Shown here piece after piece: positions 1-11,400 of a stretch of 64,000 nucleotides of DNA. The DNA is taken from NCBI GenBank assembly GCA_964304625.1, contig OZ199838.1, forward strand, positions 14,942,001-15,006,000. Direction: 5' to 3'. The position numbers and the translations under genes are program-made. The stretch comes from Kudoa neothunni. Taxonomy: Eukaryota > Cnidaria. Below the pieces are notes generated by a model. That model was not told where the DNA came from. It worked only from the letters and a program-made list of their open reading frames with translations, and did not search any database. Position 1 is the stretch's first letter, and every line of letters starts with the position of its first letter.

Positions 1-2996
1 TAATTTTCGCATAGCGCGGAGGATTATAATTATAACAAAATTGTTATTTATTAATAGACATCGAAATCACATAATATAATATTTTTATTAATAAAATATT
101 ACATTGATTTTATTTTAAATACCAATGACAGAATTACTTATTCGCTATAAAATAAAAAACTTAAATTTAAACTTGTAAGTTTTAAGTAATTATCGATGCA
201 TGTAAAGTCCTCAAAAATTGATATCCATATCTACATAGTACGTTTATTTTGTCTGAGTATTCTTTCACTTTGAAGACATTTTTATTTCTATGTGATTTTA
301 AAATTAAAAAATAATACGGAATATTTGCTCGATGTTTTTTGGATAGTTTCATCAAAAGTCAATTCAAAAAAAATATAATAAATAAAATCATAAACGACAG
401 TGAATATTTTGGAATTGAAATTATTATATGCGATAGATATCGGTCACCGAAACATTTATTAATTTAAAAAAATATTAACTTTTAGAAAGATTGTTTTGCT
501 AAATTATTACGAAAATTTGTGTTTATTTTGGTTTCTATTTGGTTTTCATTTTTATCATGAAATGTTAGAATAATCCAGAGAAATTTTTCTAAAATTTTAA
601 TTTAAAATAAATCGTATATAAAATTCGAACTGTCGTTATGCTGAACAACCATTGGTTTGAACACATCGAAAAGTTATGAAAAACTATTTCTAATTGATAA
701 ATCTTTTTGAAATACGTATATAATTAAAAATATTTTTTTATAATGCAGTAAAAGAATGAGCCAATGTAAAATATATTTAACTATAGTTAGACAGGATAAT
801 AATTCAACAATAAACTAAGCACTCAAATCATCCTGACAGTCTGAGCAAGTGATTATAATTTTCAGCGTTTTATGAAGTGAGCAAATTGGCTTGTTACAAG
901 AGGAACATTTTGTTTTGGTTTTCCTGTCCATGTTACGTGGGCAACATACTCATCGTCCCTTTTTAGATGATGTTGAATCATTTTGCATATTTGAGTTGAA
1001 ATTGGAGAAATGACTATGGAATATTTTGAATCTGTATTGTAAATCCGAATGGTATCTACTGATGGTTTCTTGACGACGCGATACGTTATAGATGACCAAT
1101 TGAATCCCTAATCCGCGAAGCAAGGTTGGACGTCGACTGCGCTCATTCGAATGCCAATCAGGAAATCTGACTGTCCCTATAATATGTGCATTTAACGCAG
1201 ATATATCGATCAGATCCATGAAAACGTGGAATGGTCAACCATCGGTTCTTCTATAACAACCCCAAAGTTTGGTCATCCGGTCTCCATTGTCAACTGCCCC
1301 TTTTGTGTGATTGCAATAAACGATAAGTTCAGGTCTTTTTTTATCGCCTCTTTCGATGACACTATCATGGAACTCTGTTGATAATAAAATGACATTTTTG
1401 TTTATCTTGGGAACATATGAAATTATGGTTAAATCATTGGAGAAGCAAAACATTGAAAAATTTTCATTACGATCTTTCACACTAAGAATGTTTTTTGGGA
1501 TGTATCGGTTATTTTTTCGCATAGTTCCGGTCAGAGTTAAATCAATTTTTATTAAAAATAAGGCCAGGGGAATGGATGTAAAAAGGTTGTCAGTCGTTAT
1601 ACCACGACTTCCATAATAAGGAGAAACTAAATCTTTGACAACTCGTTCTCCTTGGTTTTTCTCCCTGATACTGTTAACTTTACTAAGGTAAGGTTTGGTA
1701 TTTAATAGGTATGATGTATCCACATCTGAAGCCAACCACAACTTCATCCCGAAGCGTTCGGGTTTATTCTTCATGTAAATATGAAACAGGCACCTTCCGC
1801 GAAATGAAACAACTCTTCCATCTACAGTTATATGTGTACCCGGTGAATAATTCTGTGTGAACAAGGAATTTAAATCGTCGAAGATTTCTTGCATTGCCTC
1901 ATATTTGTTGCCAGATGTTCTCATTCTTGATGCTCTCGTGAGTCGATCATCAAAACGGATTGTTCTGAATATCTGGCAAAAACGATCCCTCGATAGAGAC
2001 ACCGAAAAAATGCTGTTTGAACAACGGGTTCAAATCCCAACGATTTTTGAGTGATAATTTGGCTCCATTATATCTGCCAGATATGATCGTGATTCCAATA
2101 AAAGCCTTCAGCTCTTCCATTGTTATGGTATCCTTATCGCTATATTTTTCATTCGATAGGAAGTACTCATTGGTAAAATATAATATTTTTTCCAACAAAA
2201 TACTCGAAAAAATAGCGAGAATGTTTCCATGATCGTTTGTACATTTTTAGACTCTTTTGTAAGTCCAGGTTTTGGCAAGTCTAGATTGTGGCTTTTGTTT
2301 TTCCTCCTCAATTTTTCACTGCAACCCCATTTGAATCCAATGCTGAGGTTAGAAATTTCCACTAAATTTTCTAAACCATCATTATCTTCATTGCAAGATG
2401 AGGAATCCATTGTTTCTACAATATCATCGCAATCTGAAATATCAGATAGCGGTCCCTCCAAATCAAAATCACTGTCGATTTCATCATTCCCAACAGGATC
2501 ACTTAATAAATCATCAGAGTATTCTTTTGACATTTCTCTATTCGAGTTTAATTAAAAAAAACAATATCTTATAATTTACTTGTATTGTACACAAACAACG
2601 TGGATTTAAATTTAAGCCTCTAATCCTTTAGTAATCTATGGGTATATATATATATATTTGCATTTGTCGGACGATGATATAAAATGATAGAAATACATGC
2701 ATATTGATCTAAAATACAATTAAAATGCACGTTTAATGAATTTTCATTAATTATTTTATATAATAATCTCGATTAAAATATTAACTAAATAACCCCTTAT
2801 CAAAAACATGCACGAAAGAAGTAACTTTATTTCGATTAATTTTAAATATAAAAAAACTTTAAAAGGAACAAAAAATTGATACCTTCTTTTGGAATTCATG
2901 GGATTAAAAAATGTTTTCGTTTATAAAACGAAGAGAAAACACTAAAATACAAAAATTGGGGTCCGCATGAACCCCACACCGCCCTGCGAAGGTTAA
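1..2996 (-). mobile_element. piggyBac element 1 (decayed, about 3 kb)
   Basis: The right end reads GCCCTGCGAAGG then TTAA (2993-2996), the piggyBac target site. Its reverse complement, TTAACCTTCGCAGGGCGG, resembles the first bases of the window (TAATTTTCGCATAGCGCGG), so the left end probably sits exactly at the window edge with the first T of TTAA cut off. Between them lies a minus-strand piggyBac transposase with frameshifts and nonsense codons. The stretch 1-814 between the left end and the transposase stop is AT-rich and I see no gene in it. The right end is clear; the left end is an inference from a partial match. Confidence 0.75.
815..2533 (-). pseudogene. piggyBac transposase, broken
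   Basis: Cut-and-paste transposase (DDE_Tnp_1_7 family). It starts with an acidic N-terminus (MSKEYSDDLL), then the core. The three expected aspartates are visible: VDGRVVSFRGRC (usually VDEQ), TTDNLFTS, and HVFMDLIDISALNAH. The C-terminal cysteine-rich domain is also readable (VCCPRNMDRKTKTKC, CSSCNKPICSLHK, CSDC), ending at a stop at 815-817. Breaks: a frame change around 2130-2200 and another near 1960-2000 in the N-terminal third; an in-frame TGA replacing the W of the RRxxxWP motif near 1230; and a TGA just before the cysteine-rich domain near 945. It is therefore inactive as it stands. Family assignment is secure. Confidence 0.9.
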
Positions 2997-4080
2997 ATGT
3001 ATTGGAAAGATCGATTAAAAAGTTATGGCAAATCTTGCAAACATTGTCTAATAAAAAATCAATTTATTTTTATCACCGAACCCTTCGTGGGTAGGATTAG
3101 AAAAGTCCAGGTGTCAAACTTGGTCCAAGGGCCGATTGTTGTATTTTTTTAAATTACGCTTGAATAAGACACACACTTAAACGACACAACACTTCGTGAT
3201 CATTGTTTTTATAAACAATTAATGTTATTTTCAATAAAGGATTACAGCCGATAATTATCGATCTCTGTTTTAGATGAAACATGAAACAAAAAATATATGA
3301 ATCCTTTCAATTAACCCGGGAGAGACTCGATTAAGACTAATAATTTTCCCACAATGCACTTCTTTTGACGACTGTTATATTTTTTTAAATATCCCATAAT
3401 TCTCCATTTGGCCTAAGAATTGGACTTTTTATTATCTATAAATTGTAATTTTTCGAACTATTATGATGCATTAACTACTTTCATTGACTCGTCGATTAAC
3501 TAACGCATTTAAATAAACGTTTGCTTTCAGTATCGTAATCAGAACTATAATATTTAAATCAAGATTAAACAATATCAACAAACTTTAAAAAATAATAAAT
3601 ACTATGTGATATAACTAAATTTAATAATTTAATAATTTCTCTCGTTGAATTATTCTCCCTTTAAACAACAAAACTTTGTTTACATCATCTTTTTCACCTA
3701 CGCATACACTCAGGATGATGGACCTAACTCTGTTCAGAAAGTAAAATTACAAAGTTATCATTTTTTTCAGAACAAAAGTTTATGTTGTTGGCGTTTATTA
3801 CTGTATTCTTTAGAAAACCATGTGTTAAATGATCTTACTATTGCCAGCTCTAAAGTTTTTATAATAAGTTTACATTACCAGTTAATCATTTTATAATCAA
3901 CCATAAAACCTTATTTTATTGTAAAAGCCTATAATTGATTTATTAAAGAGTACTTAACAATCCAAATATTTAAATAAGCATCTATATAGGGAGAGGATTT
4001 CTGCGCATATAAGCATTCGGACACTACTATTTACACACAGTTGTGCAGGGATATTATGCACTTTTTTGGGACAAAGACTC
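2997..4080. other. AT-rich interval with one hAT-like terminus
   Basis: No gene is visible. At about 3108 the string CAGGTGTCAAACTTGG followed by GGGCCG looks like the outer end of a hAT element. I could not find a matching opposite end, so it is a possible orphan terminus. The rest is low-complexity AT-rich sequence. Confidence 0.4.
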
Positions 4081-4817
4081 GAGTGCGTAATAACTCTGCA
4101 CTATTTAATATCCACGTTTTAACGCGCACACCCACAGTGGAAATTTAATGGGTGCGCGACCCCTTTCTCTGCTTTTTTATTTATTCTCTCGTTGCAACAA
4201 TAATAAAGAAAATATAGAGATGTAAAAAAATTTTGTAACAATTTTTTTGTTGTTCGCAGAATATTTTGAAAATAAATAAGGTAGTTTAAAGCAGAATTAT
4301 TTTTTAACAAGATATTTGTTATTCCTCTTGTTTTAAATGAAGTTTATTGTATTTTTTTAAAAGAAAAATTTAATTTTGTAATGTGTTCCAGCATTTCGGT
4401 GCGATGGATCTTGAATAATTTCTTTATTTCTTACAGATTTTCTATTTAATTTGTTCATTTTTAGACTAACTCTCGAAGCAAACTCATGGAACTATCCTCG
4501 ACCGACAGTTATAGGAGTGTTGTCTTTCATGTCGTCCTTTATGTCATTGGCTAATTTTTTTTCTATTATATTGTACTCTCTGGACAGCTTTATATTTCTC
4601 ATTCTCGAAAGTTCGATCCATTCATTCATTCTTATATCGAGTAGTTTGAACTTTTTTACAGTTTTGCGATAAAATCTTAAATCACTTGAAATAGCGATTG
4701 AAAATATTTTTGATTTTATGGATACAATTGTATTCAACGTGGAGACCGATTTAAGACAGGAACGCCTAACGATGCTCGCTTTAGAATCACTCTTAGTTCC
4801 TAATTTTTCCAATTATT
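4081..4817. repeat. Degenerate short motif cluster GCGYAATAA flanking Merlin
   Basis: Short degenerate copies of a motif close to GTGCGYAATAACNNTGCAC occur at about 4085-4105. Relatives are at about 4003 and 4050, and on the other side of the Merlin element at about 5909-5929, 6063-6080 and 8004-8020. The last two are separated only by the Tigger insertion. This suggests an older repeat unit or element, later interrupted by Merlin and Tigger. The older element is not identified. Confidence 0.4.
4357..4812 (-). pseudogene. Unassigned coding-like frame with one stop
   Basis: A minus-strand frame of about 150 codons runs from MEKLGTKSDSKASIV to a stop at 4357-4359, interrupted by one TAG near 4490. 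The composition is charged and protein-like (LSREYNIIEKKLANDIKDDM). I do not recognise the family. It lies just downstream of the Merlin left end on the same strand, so it could be part of an older element or a dead host exon. It may also be chance in AT-rich DNA. Confidence 0.3.
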
Positions 4818-5873
4818 TAGCTAATTTACAGTTCAGTGGAATTCATTGGATATGCTCGGCTGCGCTCGCGAAAAAAACAAATTTAAAAGATAAACGTATT
4901 TTAATGTAAGTATATTTCATTAATTGTTTTTGTATACATCGAACATGTATTTTTAGGAAATTTTTTCTTAAAATGGTACTCTGCGAGATAGGAACCAATT
5001 AATTCCGACTTTTTATGAGTTATGTGTCAGTATTTCCTTTTTATTGCACCCCAAATTGCTTCGATACGGTTGATTTGCACACCTTCTTGTGTCTTAAATT
5101 CAACTGAGTGATTTACTGTCTCTTGGCTATAGTAAATTGCACCCAAGTTGCAGTAACCAGCCCAGAAATCTGTCCAAAGTATTGACCCAGGATGAACATT
5201 TTGAATAATTATATGTTTAAGTGTAGATTGATTTCGAATGGTAGTTAGCATTTGAAATATATTACCATATGAGTCTATACCACCAACGATCCATATGTTT
5301 TGATTTACCAAAACTCTTCCTCGGTGATACTTACGTTTACAAATCTGTGATTCATCAATTTGTACTACCACCGCATGTCCTCCAATTCTTTCATTATGTA
5401 AATCAAAATAGTCGATATAAACTTCTCTAATAAAATTCCTCCAGTCACAAATTGTACGGTCGGAACCTATTTGCAGTTGTTTCGACAGCTGTGGATACGG
5501 CATGTGGATATCATTGACTTTTATATACATCAATGCAAAGATTTACCATAGCGTTAGTTTTGAACCTTAGAAAAATGTCCCTCTTCTAATTGAAATTTTT
5601 TTCTTACACATTGGACATTTGGACAAATATTTATCAATAATAGAATCTTTTTTTAGCAACATTAACACGTCACAATTATCGCACATTCTCTCTTTAGGTA
5701 TAAGTTTAAGTTTTTGTAAGAGTGATATTTGTTTGTCTATGTCATTCTTTATTTCAAAGAGATGTTCTAACAAAAAATCATCGATATTTTCGAAAGTAAA
5801 TTCTATCGCACTAAAAACTCCGATTGACGCCGGTAGGTGAAGATGAATTTCACTGAACTGTAAATTAGCCTAC
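4818..5873 (-). mobile_element. Merlin (IS1016-type) DNA transposon
   Basis: Inverted repeats of about 27 bp frame the element: GCTAATTTACAGTTCAGTGG at about 4819 and its complement ending at about 5868, followed by a shared AATTCAT. The interior is almost entirely an ISXO2/Merlin-type transposase. I could not find a convincing 8-9 bp target duplication, so the exact outer ends may extend a few bases beyond the repeats given. Confidence 0.7.
4901..5850 (-). pseudogene. Merlin transposase (ISXO2-like), nonsense-mutated
   Basis: In one uninterrupted frame the reading shows an N-terminal zinc ribbon (CDNC then CPMCKKKISIRRG), then the DDE core: VVQIDESQICKRKYHRG (first D), ILWTDFWAGYCNLG (second D) and NRIEAIWGAIKRKY (E). 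A C-terminal tail containing SELIGSYLAEYHFKKKF ends at a stop at 4901-4903. Only three in-frame stops break it: TAA after RRGTFF, TAA eight codons later, and TGA after KRKY. There is no frameshift, so it is a fairly young fossil with its catalytic triad intact. No obvious ATG precedes the zinc ribbon, so the start is not assigned. Confidence 0.85.
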
Positions 5874-6081
5874 GTAATCAAACCACAGATTTCAGGTGCG
5901 TAAGACCACTAAGTGCGCAATAAGCATGCACTCCTATTTTTCCCAACGAAACAATTATTTCTTAATTCTCTACTTATATTTATCGATATATTTTGCTCTT
6001 ATCACACGATTTATATCTATTTTTAATTGGTATATTTTGAATTTTCGACATTGTTTCTAAATTTGCGCAATAACCATGCTA

Positions 6082-8002
6082 CAGTCGAACCTGGATATTG
6101 CGTAATTTCACAAGTTTATTGAGATTAACGTATATTTTAGAATTTTTAATTAAACATTGCGTATATACTATTTAAATAGATGTTAACAAAGCAAGCTAAG
6201 ATAAAAAGTTGTTATTAACGATGTAAAAATTTAAGATTTTGCGCTAAAACTAAAATCTCTCTACTGCGTACCATTTTGTTTAATTTAATCCCCCTTAATC
6301 TTCTTTTCGAATTCTGCGAAACGAAGATGGCAAGGAACCAGCGAACGGTGGCTGAAAAAATTGAAATTATCGAGTACTATAATTCAATTAAATCTCTTAA
6401 GGGAGCAAAAGCAATGACTGTTAAACATTTCAAGCCATCTAGTAATATAAAATTATCTAACCCTATTAAAATATATTTGCAGGGCACTCTACACTTGATA
6501 GGATTTTAGCTTCTCAAAATGATATTGTTAATTCTACTGTTTTAGCTTCAAGAAAAAGAATGAAAGAAGGCAAATACAAGAAGTTGGGCAATTAACTCTA
6601 TGCGCGGATCACTAAAATGCGATATCAGAAGATTGTCCCTGCATACTTAATTGTTGAAAAGACCAAAAGTATCGCTAAATCTAGAGGGCTTGATGAATCT
6701 GCCGGTAGTAATGGTTGGTTCGTGGAATTTAAAAATAGATACTATATTCATTATAAAAAATTGCACAGTGAAGCCAGCAGTGTGAATAATCAAACTGTAC
6801 TGGATTTTTTGGTTAAATTTCCAGAAATCTCACTAGGATACAAAAAATGCAACATAATGAATATGGATGAAACGTCTCTTTTTTATGAACAGTTACTCTT
6901 GCACACGTATACTCTAAATGACGAATCCGACGTAAAAGGAATGAAACAATCCAAGAAAAGGGTTACTGTTCTTGTGTCTGCGTCTTTAACAGGGGAAAAA
7001 TTCCCACTTATTGTAATAGGGAAGTATCAAAAACCCAGGTGTTTTAATAAATAGAGCCACTACCTTTGAAATATTATGCACAAAAAAATGCTTGGATGTC
7101 TTCTGAAATTTTTTACGATGTCCTTAAATCCTATGATAAAAAATTCCAAGAAGAAAAAGGAAAGTTCTAATATTATTGGATCATTGCCCTTTGCATCCAC
7201 AAAATCTTCATGAATTTGAAAATGTTAAACTGGCATTTTTACCTAAAAACACCGCAAGTGTACTACAACCAATGGACCTTGGTGTCATACGCAGTTTAAA
7301 ATGCCAGTACCGTAAAATTTTGACAACCTATCAATTATCTGAAGACAACAATTCAAATTTAATTAAGTATACCGTTTTGGGATGTATAAAAACTTTGAAG
7401 CAGGCATGGGAAAAGGTATCTTCGACTACCATTCAAAATTGTTTCAGAAAATCTAGATTTTTCGAGCATTGGAATTCCATCCTTTATCACCCTGAATTAA
7501 AAATTATTAGATGGTGAAATCTTACCTCAAGATTTACCTGATAATGATGGTGAAAATTTTTTCACACTTATACACTGTTCATCAACCCTATTTTTTAGAT
7601 AAAAAAATTGACGAAATCAACAACATTGAAGAAGAGGAAACAATAGATTTACCTAAAACGCACGAAACTGATAAATTTAAAAAGAATGTCGATCCGGATT
7701 TTGTAAAGGATGAAACGCTTGTGTCAGCTTAGGAACTTAAACAAGCGATCAATTTAATCAGAAACGCTCTTATGCAAGAAAACCCAAAAGCATTATTTTC
7801 AACGCTCCCAGTTATGGATTTCATATCTGAAATAATTTAAAAAAAGCATAAACAGACGGAAATTACTAGTTATTTTAAACCAAAATAAATTTTTGTTCTT
7901 ATACATAATGCACTTGCGCCAATACTCTATATCGCGTAATTTCTGCCTGTTGCGTAATTTTTTTCCATTCCTAAAAAATTACGCAATATCCAGGTTCGAC
8001 TG
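6082..8002 (+). mobile_element. Tigger/pogo element 1 with intact termini
   Basis: Perfect inverted repeats of more than 20 bp frame the element: CAGTCGAACCTGGATATTGC at 6082 and its complement ending at 8002. TA target duplications lie at 6080-6081 and 8003-8004. The length is 1921 bp. It encodes a broken Tigger transposase. The insertion split a pre-existing copy of the GCGYAATAA motif. Confidence 0.92.
6327..7888 (+). pseudogene. Tigger (CENP-B/DDE_1) transposase, several breaks
   Basis: Order of parts: a helix-turn-helix N-terminus (MARNQRTVAEKIEIIEYY), a CENP-B-type DNA-binding segment (GSNGWFVEFKNRY), then the DDE_1 core with NMDETSLFY (first D), LLDHCPLHP (second D) and LQPMDLGVIRSLK (third D). 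The C-terminus reads KQTEITSYFKPK and ends at 7886-7888. Pieces lie in different frames (6327-6509, 6617-7054, 7176-7517, 7511-7732 and beyond), with about five breaks in all. QTEITSYF fits the PCNA-binding (PIP) consensus known from pogo transposase. Confidence 0.9.
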
Positions 8003-8479
8003 TACGTAATAACCCAGCGCCACTGAATATGGATAGATATTTTGTAATGTGGAAGGACATTACTCTCCTAATTAAGGTAAAAAATTTAATTCAAAAATTA
8101 AAAAGGAATAAAATCTTGTTTAAATTACTCAAAATAATTTATTTCTTGGAAATTTTATATTCATAAATATTTCACATAAAAAATAATTCATTGTTTCACA
8201 AAACGAAATCTGTATTGCTAAGATCTCTTCGGATAAAGTTGTTGTTTTATTTAAATCAAACTTTTAGGAGAAATTTATGAAATATCTAAACTCTTCTTTA
8301 TCGTAATAAGGCGAGCGTTATTTTAACATTATAGTGAACGCTGACGATAAATAAACGCAAGGTTTCAATTCCAGATAATACCTCATACTATAACTAATAA
8401 TGTGATCACTTAATGTGATTTCTTAAACAAGTAAGTAATTGAACTTAGATCTAGCTGGTCGAGAAAGATGAAATCTTGA
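8003..8479. other. Intergenic, 3' flank of the Kunitz gene
   Basis: No gene is seen. The interval lies between the Tigger right end and the stop codon of the minus-strand Kunitz gene, and should include that gene's 3' untranslated region. Confidence 0.5.
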
Positions 8480-11400
8480 TCAAGAACACGCTTTTTTGCA
8501 ATCTGCTTCGGTTAAGAAGTTGTTATGGTTTCCACCACATCCTCCGTAGCTAAAACTCTGACATCTATTAATGGACCAGTTGTAAAAGTATCGAGATTGA
8601 GCATGATCACAAGGCCCTGACTCGGCAGGTAACTTGCAAATAACGTCTTAGTCGTGTGAATTAAAATAAACAATGTGACAAATAAACTACTTTTATTCGC
8701 TTTATGCTTGCACTTATCCAAATGATCGAATAGATTCCCAAGTCTTGCGTTGTCAGCCAAAAACATTAATTTCTTCCCAAAAATACAGACGTCCATGCAA
8801 TCACGAATATCGCAAAAATTGTTTAGGTTACCATAACAGCCTCCGTATACAAATTTCTGACAGGATTCCGTCGTGATGTTATAATAATACCTGGTGTAAC
8901 GAGCTTTGCAAGGGCCTCTCTCAGGTTTCAGTGAACAGTAATCAGGAGGGGGATCTATATAATACTATATTTAAGAAGGAATACAGAAATCACTTTTTAT
9001 TTCACAACGACTATAACATTCCTTTATTGTGTTGAAATTGTTTCCATTTCCTCCACACCCGCCATATATGAATAGTTCACATTTATTGGATGTCGGGTTA
9101 TAATAATATCTATTAATATTTCCACGACACGGACCTTTTTCAGGTGGGAGCGAACATATGTCAATAGTTGGCAATGGACCTATAATTTTATATTCATAAA
9201 TTATAGAACAATAATAAATCACCATGAGAACACTGATTTTCGCATTCTTGAAGACTTTCAAAATTATTTTTGTTTCCTCCACATCCTCCATATATGAATA
9301 GTTCACATTTATTGGATGTCGGGTTATAATAATATCTATTAATATTTCCACGACACGGACCTTTTTCAGGTGGGAGCGAACATATGTCAATAGTTGGCAA
9401 TGGACCTATAATTTTATATTCATAAATTATAGAACAATAATAAATCACCATGAGAACATTGAGTTTCGCATTCTTGAAGACTTTCAAAATTATTTTTGTT
9501 TCCTCCACATCCGCCATATATGAACAATTCACATTTATTTGACGTCGGATTGTAATAATATCTATTAATATTTCTACGACATGGACCTTTTTCAGGTGGG
9601 AGCGAACATATGTCAATCATTGGTGTAGGAACTATAATTTTATATTCATAAATTATAGAACAATAATAAATCACCATGAGAACATTGAGTTTCGCATTCT
9701 TGAAGACTTTCAAAATTATTTTTGTTTCCTCCACATCCGCCATATATGAATAATTCACATTTATTTGACGTCGGATTGTAATAATATCTATTAATATTTC
9801 TACGACATGGACCTTTTTCAGGTGGGAGCGAACATATGTCAATCATTGGTGTAGGAACTAAAATTTTATATTCATAAATTATAGAACAATAATAAATCAC
9901 CATGAGAACATTGATTTTCGCATTCTTGAAGACTTTCAAAATTATTTTTGTTTCCTCCACATCCGCCATATATGAATAATTCACATTTTTGTGAAGTTAA
10001 GTTATAATAATATCTTGGTATGAATGCAAGACAGCGACCTTTTTCAGGTGGGAGCGAACATATGTCAATAGTTGGCAATGGACCTATAATTTTATATTCA
10101 TAAATTATAGAACAATAATAAATCACCATGAGAACATTGAGTTTCGCATTCTTGAAGACTTTCAAAATTATTTTTGTTTCCTCCACATCCGCCATATATG
10201 AACAATTCACATTTATTTGACGTCGGATTGTAATAATATCTATTAATATTTCTACGACATGGACCTTTTTCAGGTGGGAGCGAACATATGTCAATCATTG
10301 GTGTAGGAACTATAATTTTATATTCATAAATTATAGAACAATAATAAATCACCATGAGAACATTGAGTTTCGCATTCTTGAAGACTTTCAAAATTATTTT
10401 TGTTTCCTCCACATCCGCCATATATGAACAATTCACATTTATTTGACGTCGGATTGTAATAATATCTATTAATATTTCTACGACATGGACCTTTTTCAGG
10501 TGGGAGCGAACATATGTCAATCATTGGTGTAGGAACTATAATTTTATATTCATAAATTATAGAACAATAATAAATCACCATGAGAACATTGAGTTTCGCA
10601 TTCTTGAAGACTTTCAAAATTATTTTTGTTTCCTCCACATCCTCCATATATGAATAATTCACATTTTTGTGAAGTTAAGTTATAATAATATCTTGGTATG
10701 AATGCAAGACAGCGACCTTTTTCAGGTGGGAGCGAACATATGTCAATAGTTGGCAATGGACCTATAATTTTATATTCATAAATTATAGAACAATAATAAA
10801 TCACCATGAGAACATTGAGTTTCGCATTCTTGAAGACTTTCAAAATTATTTTTGTTTCCTCCACATCCGCCATATATGAATAGTTCACATTTATTGGATG
10901 TCGGGTTATAATAATATCTATTAATATTTCTACGACATGGACCTTTTTCAGGTGGGAGCGAACATATGTCAATAGTTGGCAATGGACCTATAATTTTATA
11001 TTCATAAATTATAGAACAATAATAAATCACCATGAGAACATTGAGTTTCGCATTCTTGAAGACTTTCAAAATTATTTTTGTTTCCTCCACATCCGCCATA
11101 TATGAACAATTCACATTTATTTGACGTCGGATTGTAATAATATCTATTAATATTTCTACGACATGGACCTTTTTCAGGTGGGAGCGAACATATGTCAATC
11201 ATTGGTGTAGGAACTATAATTTTATATTCATAAATTATAGAACAATAATAAATCACCATGAGAACATTGAGTTTCGCATTCTTGAAGGGTCATAAAATTA
11301 TTTTTGTTCCCTTCACATCCTCCATATATGAATAATTCACATTTTTGTGAAGTTAAGTTATAATAATATCTTGGTATGAATGCAAGACAGCGACCTTTTT

